DNA of 64,000 nt, from the NCBI RefSeq assembly GCF_900240275.1, contig NZ_LT964761.1:1387388-1451387 (forward strand), given 5' to 3'. A program made the position numbers and the translations under genes. Positions 18,083 to 26,348 of the stretch are shown here, piece by piece. The DNA is from [Lactobacillus] timonensis (GTDB lineage: Bacteria > Bacillota > Bacilli > Lactobacillales > Lactobacillaceae). The notes below the pieces were generated by a model. The model did no database searches. It had not been told where the DNA came from and saw only the letters and a program-made list of their open reading frames with translations. Each line of letters begins with the position of its first letter. The first letter of the stretch is position 1.

Positions 18083-18111
18083 TTTAAAATTGAGTGGCTT
18101 TCTGCTAAAAT
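18083..18111 (+). promoter_or_regulatory. clpX promoter
   Basis: An extended -10 (TGCTAAAAT) with a weak TTTAAA -35 at 17 bases lies about 35 bases before clpX. Confidence 0.55.
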
Positions 18112-18145
18112 ATGAACACAATTAACTACAGGAGGACGATTCAGA

Positions 18146-19402
18146 TTGGATAATGACAATGGAAACGGGATGAATGGTGTTATTCGCTGTTCTTTCTGCG
18201 GCAAGTCAGAAGACGAAGTCGAAAAGATTGTCGCCGGCCCGGGCGTATACATTTGTAACGAGTGTGTCGACCTCTGTAAGCGGATCATTGACACGGAAAT
18301 GGAACAGGAGTCACCAGCCGTTGCGGATATGAAGGTGCCAACTCCGCAGGAAATCGTTGACCAACTTGATGACTACGTCATTGGTCAGGAAGATGCCAAA
18401 AAGACTTTGGCAGTGGCGGTTTATAACCACTACAAGCGAGTAACAGCAATGGCCAAAAAAGAAAATAACGATACCGAGCTTCAGAAGAGCAATATTGCGA
18501 TTATTGGGCCGACCGGTTCGGGGAAGACATATTTGGCACAGTCACTAGCACACATTCTTGATGTACCGTTCGCCATTGCCGACGCAACCACGCTAACCGA
18601 AGCAGGTTATGTCGGTGAAGACGTCGAAAATATTATCCTGAAGCTTTTGCAAGCGGCTGATTTTGATGTTAACCGGGCAGAACACGGGATTATTTACATC
18701 GATGAAATTGACAAGATTGCCAAGAAGAGTGAAAACGTCTCTATTACGCGGGACGTTTCTGGTGAAGGGGTTCAACAAGCCCTCCTCAAAATTCTGGAAG
18801 GGACAGTGGCTAACGTTCCACCGCAGGGCGGACGTAAACATCCACAACAGCAATTTATCCAGGTTGATACCACCAATATTCTCTTCATCGTTGGCGGGGC
18901 CTTTGACGGCATTGAAAGTATTGTCAAAGAGCGTCTGGGTGACAAGACAATCGGCTTCGGTACGGACTCGAAGGATGCTGTGAAGGTCACCGAGAAGAAT
19001 ATTCTGCAGCACGTTATTCCGGAAGACCTGCTCAAATTTGGGTTAATTCCTGAGTTCATCGGCCGACTGCCAGTTTTAACGGCTCTACAAAAGCTTGATG
19101 AGGATGACTTGATCCGTATCTTGACTGAGCCAAAAAACGCCCTGGTTAAGCAGTATCAGCAGTTAATTAAACTTGACGGGAGTGAATTGCACTTCACTGC
19201 TGGTGCACTCCGCGCGATGGCTCAACAGGCGATTGCGCGCAACACAGGTGCTCGGGGTCTGCGTTCCATCATTGAAGATGTCATGCGTGACGTGATGTTC
19301 GACTTGCCAAGTCGGCAAGACGTTGCGATGGTAGAAATCGATAAGCGCTGTGTTACTAACCACACCGAGCCGCGTTATATCCTGAAAGACGAAGTTTCAT
19401 AG
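18146..19402 (+). CDS. clpX: ATP-dependent protease ATPase subunit ClpX
   Basis: ClpX (418 residues) is the AAA+ unfoldase that feeds ClpP. The zinc-binding domain has C15, C18, C37 and C40. Walker A is GPTGSGKT (121-128), Walker B is IIYIDEIDK, and the pore and sensor regions are intact. ClpP is not in this window. The start is TTG at 18146 behind GGAGGA with nine-base spacing; no better ATG precedes the zinc domain. The gene is followed by a terminator that touches the engB ribosome binding site, so engB may be reached by read-through. Confidence 0.97.
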   Translation: MDNDNGNGMNGVIRCSFCGKSEDEVEKIVAGPGVYICNECVDLCKRIIDTEMEQESPAVADMKVPTPQEIVDQLDDYVIGQEDAKKTLAVAVYNHYKRVTAMAKKENNDTELQKSNIAIIGPTGSGKTYLAQSLAHILDVPFAIADATTLTEAGYVGEDVENIILKLLQAADFDVNRAEHGIIYIDEIDKIAKKSENVSITRDVSGEGVQQALLKILEGTVANVPPQGGRKHPQQQFIQVDTTNILFIVGGAFDGIESIVKERLGDKTIGFGTDSKDAVKVTEKNILQHVIPEDLLKFGLIPEFIGRLPVLTALQKLDEDDLIRILTEPKNALVKQYQQLIKLDGSELHFTAGALRAMAQQAIARNTGARGLRSIIEDVMRDVMFDLPSRQDVAMVEIDKRCVTNHTEPRYILKDEVS

Positions 19403-19406
19403 CAAT

Positions 19407-19440
19407 AACGGGGCAGCTAGCGATAACTGCCCCGTTTTTT
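19407..19440 (+). terminator. Terminator directly in front of the engB ribosome binding site
   Basis: AACGGGGCAG / CTGCCCCGTT with a ten-base loop and six Ts. GGAGGA of the next gene starts at 19441, the base after the T-tract. Confidence 0.9.
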
Positions 19441-19452
19441 GGAGGAAATGAT

Positions 19453-20043
19453 ATGCAAGTAAACCATGTTGAATTAACTATTAGCGCAGTTGAAGCTGCC
19501 CAGTACCCCCAGGGTAATGATCCAGAAATTGCTCTGGTGGGACGCTCAAACGTTGGTAAGTCCTCACTGACCAATGTTTTAATTAACCGTCGCAACTTTG
19601 CTCATACTTCTAGCCAGCCCGGCAAGACGCAAACGTTGAATTTTTATCATGTTAACAACCGGCTGTTTTTCGTGGACGTTCCAGGGTACGGTTTTGCCAA
19701 GGTGTCTAAGAAGGAACGTGAACGCTTTGGACAGATGATTGAACAATACCTTACCAGCAGAGAACAGCTACGGGGAGTCATCATGCTGGTTGATGCTCGA
19801 CACCAGCCGACAGAGGATGATGTTATGATGTACCAGTACCTTCACTATTATCAACTACCGACATTGGTAGTGGCGACGAAGATTGATAAGGTTAAGGCTA
19901 GCCAGCGGACAAAGATGAAGCGAGCAATTATCAAAAAACTCCAATTGCAGGATGGCGATAGTTTGCTGACCTTCTCCGCAGTTAAGCAGCAGGGTAGTGA
20001 GCAAGCCTGGCAATGGATTAGCAAACAAACTGGAATTCAATAG
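19453..20043 (+). CDS. engB: Ribosome biogenesis GTP-binding protein EngB (YsxC/YihA)
   Basis: A 196-residue essential GTPase involved in 50S subunit assembly. The P-loop is GRSNVGKSS (residues 30-38), G3 is DVPGYGFAKV, and G4 is TKID. The start ATG at 19453 follows GGAGGAAATGAT. clpX-engB is a conserved pair. The gene lacks room for a promoter after the clpX terminator, so it is most likely transcribed by partial read-through from clpX. Confidence 0.95.
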   Translation: MQVNHVELTISAVEAAQYPQGNDPEIALVGRSNVGKSSLTNVLINRRNFAHTSSQPGKTQTLNFYHVNNRLFFVDVPGYGFAKVSKKERERFGQMIEQYLTSREQLRGVIMLVDARHQPTEDDVMMYQYLHYYQLPTLVVATKIDKVKASQRTKMKRAIIKKLQLQDGDSLLTFSAVKQQGSEQAWQWISKQTGIQ

Positions 20044-20048
20044 GATCA

Positions 20049-20088
20049 ATAAAAGCCGACAGCGCTTCTTCCAGAAACACTGCCGGCT
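20049..20088 (-). terminator. Terminator for the 41-residue minus-strand gene
   Basis: On the minus strand AGCCGGCAGTG pairs with CGCTGTCGGCT using two G-U pairs, and TTTTATT follows. On the plus strand the same two positions become A-C mismatches, so it acts better on the minus strand although it also stands after engB. Confidence 0.7.
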
Positions 20089-20116
20089 ATTTTATCGTTG
20101 GTGTTGGTTCACCCGC

Positions 20117-20242
20117 TTAGGCTTCCTTGTCCTGCTCCTCTTTATCGTCTTGAGCAGGCTTTTTCGGCTTGGTTGCTGGTTCCTTGGCCAGTTTGGCAAA
20201 TAAATCGTCGAGTTTTTTTGACTGGCGAGTTACTAGTCCCAT
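20117..20242 (-). CDS. Small charged protein, 41 residues (possibly SPJ_0845-like)
   Basis: A complete small gene of 41 codons. The N-terminus reads MGLVTRQSKKLDDLFAKL and could form an amphipathic helix; the C-terminal half is Lys/Asp/Glu/Pro-rich (AKEPATKPKKPAQDDKEEQD). The Shine-Dalgarno sequence GGAGGTGG lies seven bases before the ATG, among the best in the window. It has its own minus-strand promoter (20268-20296) and terminator (20049-20088). There is no signal peptide or membrane segment. The pattern of a short Q/K-rich start followed by LDxLFxKxA resembles the small SPJ_0845-type family of lactic acid bacteria as I remember it, but this is not certain. Function is unknown. Confidence 0.75.
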   Translation of the reverse strand: MGLVTRQSKKLDDLFAKLAKEPATKPKKPAQDDKEEQDKEA

Positions 20243-20267
20243 CTTTGCCACCTCCGTTTTTTTCTTA

Positions 20268-20296
20268 ATGCTAACATGGATTAAAAAGCGAGGCAA
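20268..20296 (-). promoter_or_regulatory. Promoter for the 41-residue gene
   Basis: On the minus strand TTGCCT, a 17-base spacer and TAGCAT stand about 30 bases before the Shine-Dalgarno sequence. The -35 overlaps the palindrome at 20295. Confidence 0.6.
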
Positions 20297-20318
20297 TTAT
20301 TCAATTTGATGAATAATT
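20295..20318. promoter_or_regulatory. Perfect 8-base inverted repeat between divergent promoters
   Basis: AATTATTC and GAATAATT are separated by AATTTGAT. The repeat touches the -35 of the minus-strand small gene and lies 22 bases before the -35 of the ABC ATPase gene. It lacks a T-tract, so it looks more like an operator than a terminator. Confidence 0.45.
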
Positions 20319-20339
20319 AAACAATATTAGGCCAAACTG

Positions 20340-20367
20340 TTGCATAATAAATCATGTAGGTTATAAT
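20340..20367 (+). promoter_or_regulatory. Promoter for the ABC ATPase gene
   Basis: TTGCAT, a 16-base spacer and a perfect TATAAT lie about 35 bases before the start. Confidence 0.75.
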
Positions 20368-20402
20368 AGTGCTATTAATTAAAGATTGCGGGAGGAACAC
20401 AA

Positions 20403-21149
20403 ATGCCAGCACAGACTATGATTGAAATCCAACAGTTAAAGAAAGCCTTTGGGGACAACGTTATTCTGGAAAATATCAGTGAGAAGGTTAACAAGGGACA
20501 GGTGATTTGCGTAATTGGACCATCTGGGGCTGGGAAGTCAACTTTTTTGCGTTGCCTCAACCTGTTGGAAAAACCCACGAGTGGGAAAATTTTGTTTGAA
20601 GGAACCGATCTGACAAAGCTGGGAGCAGCGGATGTTCAAAAGATGCGTGCCAAGATGGGAATGGTTTTCCAAAGCTTCAACCTCTTCCCTAACATGACGG
20701 TTATTGACAACGTCAAACTAGCACCAATGAAGGTCAAAAACATTTCAGAAGAAGAGGCACAGGCCGAGGCCAAGAAACTGCTGGAACAGGTTGGCATGGG
20801 GGACAAAGCTAATGCTTACCCGATGAGCCTGTCAGGTGGTCAGCAACAGCGGGTGGCAATTGCTCGGAGTCTGGCTATGAAACCAGAAGTAATGCTGTTT
20901 GACGAGCCAACCAGTGCGTTGGACCCCGAAATGGTGGGGGAAGTGCTGAAAGTAATGCAGCAGCTGGCTAACGACGGGATGACCATGGTGGTGGTAACGC
21001 ACGAAATGGGATTTGCCAAAAGCGTTGCCGACCAGATCTGGTTCATGGCAGATGGCTATATTCAGGAAACGGGAACGCCTGAGGAATTTTTTGCCCACCA
21101 GCAAACCAAGCGGGCACAGGAGTTCATGAAAAAGATTTTAGAGGCTTAA
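20403..21149 (+). CDS. Polar amino-acid ABC transporter, ATP-binding protein (orphan)
   Basis: This 248-residue ATPase belongs to the GlnQ/HisP-type polar amino-acid uptake family. Walker A is GPSGAGKST (39-47), the Q-loop is in [14 protein letters not shown], the signature is LSGGQQQR, and Walker B is [14 protein letters not shown]. It follows GGAGGAACACAA and has its own promoter and terminator. No permease or substrate-binding gene is beside it, although such ATPases normally sit in an operon with them. It may serve a permease encoded elsewhere; substrate unknown (glutamine, glutamate or another polar amino acid by family). Confidence 0.9.
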   Translation: MPAQTMIEIQQLKKAFGDNVILENISEKVNKGQVICVIGPSGAGKSTFLRCLNLLEKPTSGKILFEGTDLTKLGAADVQKMRAKMGMVFQSFNLFPNMTVIDNVKLAPMKVKNISEEEAQAEAKKLLEQVGMGDKANAYPMSLSGGQQQRVAIARSLAMKPEVMLFDEPTSALDPEMVGEVLKVMQQLANDGMTMVVVTHEMGFAKSVADQIWFMADGYIQETGTPEEFFAHQQTKRAQEFMKKILEA

Positions 21150-21160
21150 TGTTAACTAAC

Positions 21161-21203
21161 AAGAAACACTTGTCTTTATTGCAGGACTGGTGTTTCTTTT
21201 TCT
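21161..21203 (+). terminator. Terminator after the ABC ATPase
   Basis: AAGAAACAC / GTGTTTCTT with an inner GTC/GAC pairing, followed by TTTTC. Confidence 0.75.
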
Positions 21204-21233
21204 TTGCCCTGGCTGCTTGAAATGAGATAGAAT
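21204..21233 (+). promoter_or_regulatory. uvrC promoter
   Basis: TTGCCC, an 18-base spacer and TAGAAT lie about 25 bases before the uvrC Shine-Dalgarno sequence. I see no SOS box here. Confidence 0.45.
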
Positions 21234-21268
21234 ATTATACTGAATTATTGTGGGAAGGAGGAGATCTA

Positions 21269-23080
21269 ATGGTCAGTGAACACCTTGAGCGAAAGTTGGC
21301 TCTCCTGCCTGATCGGCCAGGCTGTTACATGATGAAAGACATTAACGGGAAGATTATCTACGTTGGCAAGGCAAAAAACTTAAAAAACCGGGTACGATCC
21401 TATTTTAAGAGTAGTCATACGGGTAAAGTGGCGGCAATGGTATCTCAGGTTCATGACTTTGACATCATTGTTACTGACTCGAACAAGGAATCATTCCTGC
21501 TAGAGATTACGCTTATCCAGGAACACCAACCGTATTACAATATAAAACTGCTGCATACCACGGGTTACCCGTACATCAAGATTACTAATGAACGAGACCC
21601 GCAGATAAAAATCACCGGCCAGGTAGAACATGATGGGGCCTATTATTTTGGCCCGTACCCAAACGTTACGGCTGCTGAAGGGACGGTTAGTTTTATCCAA
21701 AAGGTCTACCCTCTCCGCCGGTGTAATGGTTACCAGGGGCGACCATGTCTTTACTATCACCTTGGTCAGTGCCTTGGCGCTTGTTTTCAGGATGTGCCGA
21801 AAGAAACTTATGACCGGCAAATTGAACGAATTAAGTCGTTTTTGAATGGCAACACGGGGGAAGTTAAAAAACACCTGGTAGCGAAGATGAAGACGGCTTC
21901 TGCTCAAATGGAGTACGAGCGGGCAGCCGAGATTCGCGACCAGTTGCACTACATTGACGTGACAGTCGAAAAACAGAAAATCATAAGTAATGATAAGACG
22001 CCGCGTGACATTATCAACTTTTACCTGGACAAGGGATGGCTGTCTATCCAGGTCTTTTTTATCCGACAAGCACGGTTAATGAAGCGTGAAAAAAGACTCT
22101 TCCCGGTAGTCGACACTGCTGAAGAAGAAATGACCAGCTTTATCCTGCAGTTCTATCAGCGAAAAAACAACCTCCTCCCTAAGGAAATCCTTTTGCCTGC
22201 GGGGCTGCCTAACCAGGAAATCAGTGACATTTTGGGCGTGCCTGTCCGGACTCCACAACGTGGTGAAAAACGGCGGTTGATGAAATTAGCTGGAGAAAAT
22301 GCTGAATTGGCGCTAAATGATAAGTTCCGGCTGATGGCGATAGATACGGAAAAGACTACCGGTGCAATGAAGGAGATCACTGATGCGCTTGGCTTGCCAG
22401 CTGGTCATAAGATTGAAGCATTTGACCATTCTCATATCCAGGGAGCCGACCCGGTTAGCGCGATGGTGGTGTTCGTTGACGGCAAGCCAGCCAAAAAGCT
22501 TTACCGGAAGTATAAGTTGAAAACAGTTATCAACCATGCAGATGAAGCTGCTAGCACCCGGGAAGTGATTCGCCGACGGTATTCACGGCTGCTCAAAGAG
22601 GGGCAGCCAATGCCAGACATGATTTTCATGGATGGTGGTGAAATTCAAATGGATGCGGTCAAGGACGTGCTGGTTAACGAATTAGACTTAGATATCCCGG
22701 TAGTGGGGATGGTCAAACATGACAAGCACAAGACGGCGGACTTGTTATATGGCAGTGGCGACCAACATGTTCACCTAAACCCACGCAGTCAGGGCTTTTA
22801 CCTAGTCCAGCGAATTCAAGACGAAGTGCACCGTTTTGCCATTACCTTCCACCGGAAGACACATACCAAGCACTCACTAAGTTCAAGGTTGGATCAGATT
22901 CAAGGGGTTGGTTCAAAGACGCGTAATAAGCTCTTGAAGAACTTTGGGTCGATTAACGCGATTGCCGATGCACCAGTTGAACAAATCCACCAGCTTGGGA
23001 TCCCCCAAAAGACTGCACAATTGATTAAAGTATCGCTGCAAAAACACGCGGAGGTTAACCGCGGAAGTAGTCACGATTGA
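21269..23080 (+). CDS. uvrC: Excinuclease ABC subunit C
   Basis: UvrC (603 residues) makes both incisions in nucleotide excision repair together with UvrB. The N-terminal GIY-YIG nuclease domain is seen in GCYMMKDINGKIIYVGKAKNLKNRV. A UVR (UvrB-binding) segment follows around YERAAEIRDQL, then the RNase H-like nuclease domain (FDHSHIQGADPVSAMVVF, MIFMDGGEIQ) and C-terminal helix-hairpin-helix motifs (IQGVGSKTRNKLLKNFGS). AAGGAGGAG lies before the ATG at 21269, so the seven extra codons of the longest frame are excluded. Transcribed separately from obgE. Confidence 0.97.
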   Translation: MVSEHLERKLALLPDRPGCYMMKDINGKIIYVGKAKNLKNRVRSYFKSSHTGKVAAMVSQVHDFDIIVTDSNKESFLLEITLIQEHQPYYNIKLLHTTGYPYIKITNERDPQIKITGQVEHDGAYYFGPYPNVTAAEGTVSFIQKVYPLRRCNGYQGRPCLYYHLGQCLGACFQDVPKETYDRQIERIKSFLNGNTGEVKKHLVAKMKTASAQMEYERAAEIRDQLHYIDVTVEKQKIISNDKTPRDIINFYLDKGWLSIQVFFIRQARLMKREKRLFPVVDTAEEEMTSFILQFYQRKNNLLPKEILLPAGLPNQEISDILGVPVRTPQRGEKRRLMKLAGENAELALNDKFRLMAIDTEKTTGAMKEITDALGLPAGHKIEAFDHSHIQGADPVSAMVVFVDGKPAKKLYRKYKLKTVINHADEAASTREVIRRRYSRLLKEGQPMPDMIFMDGGEIQMDAVKDVLVNELDLDIPVVGMVKHDKHKTADLLYGSGDQHVHLNPRSQGFYLVQRIQDEVHRFAITFHRKTHTKHSLSSRLDQIQGVGSKTRNKLLKNFGSINAIADAPVEQIHQLGIPQKTAQLIKVSLQKHAEVNRGSSHD

Positions 23081-23082
23081 TT

Positions 23083-23111
23083 TTGACGGTTACCGAACAA
23101 TCGAATATACT
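23083..23111 (+). promoter_or_regulatory. obgE promoter
   Basis: TTGACG, a 17-base spacer and TATACT lie just after uvrC, about 30 bases before obgE. It is one of the strongest promoter matches in the window and probably drives obgE-rnz-SDR. Confidence 0.8.
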
Positions 23112-23140
23112 AGCAATATCAAGGAAAAGGAACGAGATAG

Positions 23141-24454
23141 ATGAATACTTTTGTCGATCAAATTAAGATTGAGGCCCACGCCGGTCGGGGTGGCAACGGA
23201 ATGGTTGCTTTCCGCCGCGAAAAATACGTCCCGAATGGGGGCCCCGCAGGCGGTGATGGTGGCCGTGGCGGTAGCATTATTTTAAAGGTTGATCCCGGTT
23301 TACGAACCCTGATGGATTTTCGTTATCACCGCATTTTTAAGGCAGCGAACGGAATGGCCGGTGGTAGTAAACAAAAGACGGGGGCATCAGCACAAGACAC
23401 GGTTGTTGCGGTACCTGCCGGGACTACTGTTAAGGACCTTGATAGTGGTCAGGTCATTGGCGATCTGGTTGAAGATGGCCAGGAGTTAATTATTGCCCAT
23501 GGTGGACGTGGTGGACGTGGTAATATCCACTTTGCAACGCCGAAAAACCCAGCGCCAGAAATTGCCGAGAATGGTGAACCTGGGGAAGACTCTTACCTGG
23601 AGTTAGAGCTGAAAATGCTTGCTGACGTGGGACTGGTTGGCTTCCCATCTGTTGGTAAATCCACACTCCTCTCGGTGGTCACTGGTGCTCGGCCTAAAGT
23701 GGCAGCTTACGAGTTTACTACCCTGGTTCCAAACTTGGGGATGGTAATGCTTGACGATGGCCGCGACTTTGCCATGGCTGATATGCCAGGGTTGATTAGT
23801 GGTGCAGCCAAGGGTGTTGGTCTAGGATTGAAGTTCCTCCGACATATCGAACGGACTCGTGTGCTCCTGCACCTGGTTGATATGAGCAGTGAAGATCCGG
23901 AGCAGGCCCTGTCCCGTTTCCACGTGATTAACCACGAGTTAGCTTCATACGATCCTGAATTGCTGAAGCGACCACAAATTGTTGTGGCAACGAAGATGGA
24001 TATGCCGAATAGTGCTGATAACTTTGCACACTTTAAGGAACAACTGGCGGCTGATGAAACCTTGCCTGAGACACCCCAACTGATGGCCATTTCCGCCTTG
24101 ACCCATCAGGGAACACGTGAGTTGATGCTGGCGGCAGCGGACTTGCTGGACAAGACGCCGTCATTTGATGCCAATAGTCATGACGAGCAGGAAGAAGAGA
24201 CAGTAGAATACCGTCCACAACAGAAGCGTGCTGTGGACTTTAAGATTACCCGTGATAGTGCGGGAACCTGGTTGGTCAGCGGAGAGAAATTAGAACGCTT
24301 GTTGGCGATGACCGACTTAACCCACCAGGACAGCCAGTTGCGTTTTGCCCGCCAGCTGCGGCGAATGGGTGTTGATGCGGCACTTCGTAAGCGTGGGATC
24401 AAGGACGGAGAAACGGTTCAGATTGGCGACTTTGCCTTTGAATTTGTTCAATAG
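23141..24454 (+). CDS. obgE: GTPase ObgE
   Basis: Obg (437 residues) is an essential GTPase of 50S assembly and stringent/stress signalling. The glycine-rich Obg fold occupies about residues 1-158 ([19 protein letters not shown]). The G domain follows with P-loop GFPSVGKS (167-174) and [11 protein letters not shown]-terminal OCT domain (about 360-437, ending [14 protein letters not shown]) is present. The start ATG lies behind AAAAGGAACG. rnz follows 27 bases later. Domain structure and length are normal for Firmicutes. Confidence 0.97.
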   Translation: MNTFVDQIKIEAHAGRGGNGMVAFRREKYVPNGGPAGGDGGRGGSIILKVDPGLRTLMDFRYHRIFKAANGMAGGSKQKTGASAQDTVVAVPAGTTVKDLDSGQVIGDLVEDGQELIIAHGGRGGRGNIHFATPKNPAPEIAENGEPGEDSYLELELKMLADVGLVGFPSVGKSTLLSVVTGARPKVAAYEFTTLVPNLGMVMLDDGRDFAMADMPGLISGAAKGVGLGLKFLRHIERTRVLLHLVDMSSEDPEQALSRFHVINHELASYDPELLKRPQIVVATKMDMPNSADNFAHFKEQLAADETLPETPQLMAISALTHQGTRELMLAAADLLDKTPSFDANSHDEQEEETVEYRPQQKRAVDFKITRDSAGTWLVSGEKLERLLAMTDLTHQDSQLRFARQLRRMGVDAALRKRGIKDGETVQIGDFAFEFVQ

Positions 24455-24481
24455 TAGAGAAGCAGAAAGGCTGACGATTAG

Positions 24482-25426
24482 ATGGAACTTGAATTTTTGG
24501 GAACGGGTGCGGGCTCACCCAGTAAACTGCGGAACGTTAGCAGCACGGCCCTGAAGTTACTGGACGAACGAAATGCGGTTTGGCTGTTTGACGTTGGTGA
24601 AGCAACCCAGCATCAGATCTTAAAAACGACAATCCGTCCACGGAAAATTGAGAAAATTTTTATTACCCACCTCCATGGTGACCACATTTACGGCTTACCT
24701 GGACTTCTGTCTTCCCGCTCTTTTCAAGGGGGCAGTGGTCCGTTAACAATTTATGGCCCGGCAGGAATTAGGGAATTTGTTTTGACTGCTCTGCGAGTGA
24801 GCGGGACGCGACTTGCTTACTCATTGCACTTTGTTGAGCTCACCCGTGGCGGGATTATTTTCCAGGACAAGACTTTTACGGTAACGGCTGCTAAGCTGGA
24901 CCATAACATCGCCTGTTTTGGGTACCGCATTGTCGAAGCTGATCACCAAGGAGAACTACTAGTTGACAAGCTGCGAGCTGATAATGTTCCTTCTGGTCCG
25001 ATCTATGGTCAGCTAAAAGCTGGGAAAACGGTCACCCTTCCGGATGGGCGGACACTAGATGGTCATCACTATATAGGTCCCGCCCAACCAGGGCGAATTG
25101 TTGCTATCATGGGTGACACGCGGCCAACAGACAATACGGTTAAGCTGGCACACAATGCAGATGTGCTCGTTCACGAGGCAACATTTGATAAAAGCGAGTC
25201 ACGCATGGCCAAAAAATACTATCATTCAACTTCGGAACAGGCTGCCAAAATTGCCAAAAAGGCGGGAGTTGGCAAATTATTGTTGACACATATTTCAGCG
25301 CGTTATGTTGGCAAGGCCGCTTATCAGCTCGCTTACCAGGTACGCGATGTTTTCCCGCGGACGTGGGTTGTCAATGACCTTGATGTGGTTAAGATCCCAT
25401 TTGTGGGAGAGGAGCAGACAAAATGA
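24482..25426 (+). CDS. rnz: Ribonuclease Z
   Basis: RNase Z (314 residues) removes 3' trailers from tRNA precursors that lack an encoded CCA. The zinc motif is THLHGDH (62-68), and the family N-terminus [15 protein letters not shown] is present. Later ligands are seen in [10 protein letters not shown] and LLTHISARY. The tRNA-Ser gene in this same window has no encoded CCA, so it would be a substrate. The gene overlaps the SDR gene by four bases (ATGA), so the two are translationally coupled. Confidence 0.96.
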   Translation: MELEFLGTGAGSPSKLRNVSSTALKLLDERNAVWLFDVGEATQHQILKTTIRPRKIEKIFITHLHGDHIYGLPGLLSSRSFQGGSGPLTIYGPAGIREFVLTALRVSGTRLAYSLHFVELTRGGIIFQDKTFTVTAAKLDHNIACFGYRIVEADHQGELLVDKLRADNVPSGPIYGQLKAGKTVTLPDGRTLDGHHYIGPAQPGRIVAIMGDTRPTDNTVKLAHNADVLVHEATFDKSESRMAKKYYHSTSEQAAKIAKKAGVGKLLLTHISARYVGKAAYQLAYQVRDVFPRTWVVNDLDVVKIPFVGEEQTK

Positions 25427-26256
25427 TGAGTCGAATGAAATCACTACGAAAGTTAAAAAATAAAGTTGTCTTGATTACTGGTGGTTCCCAGGGAATTGGG
25501 AAGGCTTTAGCACTGGAAGCTGCTCGCCGGGGAGCAATCGTGGTCGTTTGTGCTCGCAACTTGGACCTCTTACAGCAGGTGTCGCGACGCTGTCTCGTGT
25601 TGTCGGGCCGGCCGTCGTTTGCTTACCAACTAGACGTCACTGATCCTGACCAGACTGACCAGGTTCTGACCAAGATTAGACACGAGGTTGGCGACATTGA
25701 CGTTTTGATCAACGCTGCTGGGTTGGGTGATATGACCGCGGCTGTCAAAGAATCGTTATCAATGATGAGCCGGATGGTGAACGTTAATCTCCTGGCCACC
25801 ATGTATTTGAGTCGTTGTGTTGCCAAGCAGATGATGGATCAGGGCTACGGAGCAATCATTAATATTGGTTCCTTAGCCGGAAAAATTCCAACACCCCATG
25901 CGGCAGCTTATTCGGCAACGAAAGCGGGCGTTATTCAATTCAGTAATGTCCTGCGGATGGAAGTGGCCGATTATGGTGTGCAGGTCTTAACGGTTAACCC
26001 GGGGCCGGTTGACACTGCTTTCTTTGACAGAGCAGACCCTAGCGGTGATTACCTGTCACACCTGCCGGATAATATGATGATTTCAGCAGATAAGCTGGCA
26101 TCGACGGTCTGGGATAATGTCGGTTACAAGACTCGGGAAATCAATGTTCCTGGCTACACCGGAACACTCAGCTGGATTTACCAGATTATCCCGGGACTTG
26201 GTGACTGGGCGATTAAACGGTTCTTTAATTTTCAACAGCATAAGGAACTGCTGTAA
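25423..26256 (+). CDS. Short-chain dehydrogenase/reductase
   Basis: A 277-residue classical SDR oxidoreductase. The NAD(P)-binding motif is TGGSQGIG (19-26), NAAG is at 97-100, the catalytic serine is S150 and the YxxxK motif is Y163-K167. The C-terminal region contains a short hydrophobic stretch ([20 protein letters not shown]) that may associate with the membrane. This type resembles DltE/YqjQ-like lactobacillus oxidoreductases; substrate and cofactor are not known. It is coupled to rnz and precedes recJ, a common rnz-SDR-recJ order in lactobacilli. Confidence 0.9.
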   Translation: MMSRMKSLRKLKNKVVLITGGSQGIGKALALEAARRGAIVVVCARNLDLLQQVSRRCLVLSGRPSFAYQLDVTDPDQTDQVLTKIRHEVGDIDVLINAAGLGDMTAAVKESLSMMSRMVNVNLLATMYLSRCVAKQMMDQGYGAIINIGSLAGKIPTPHAAAYSATKAGVIQFSNVLRMEVADYGVQVLTVNPGPVDTAFFDRADPSGDYLSHLPDNMMISADKLASTVWDNVGYKTREINVPGYTGTLSWIYQIIPGLGDWAIKRFFNFQQHKELL

Positions 26257-26289
26257 TCTCCCGTTTATTACTGCTAATGAAAAACAAAG

Positions 26290-26328
26290 TGGCTGCAACA
26301 GGTTAGCTGGTGCAGCCGCGATTATTTT
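26290..26328 (+). terminator. Weak terminator before recJ
   Basis: GGCTGCA (26291-26297) pairs with TGCAGCC (26311-26317); a loose ATTATTTT follows after GCG. recJ starts 20 bases further on. Confidence 0.5.
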
Positions 26329-26348
26329 AAGAAAGAGTGTGAAAATCA

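Noticed and set aside
21500..22069. Open frame of 189 codons on the minus strand
   Set aside because: It lies wholly opposite uvrC, has no recognisable domains or ribosome binding site, and is a by-product of uvrC codon use.
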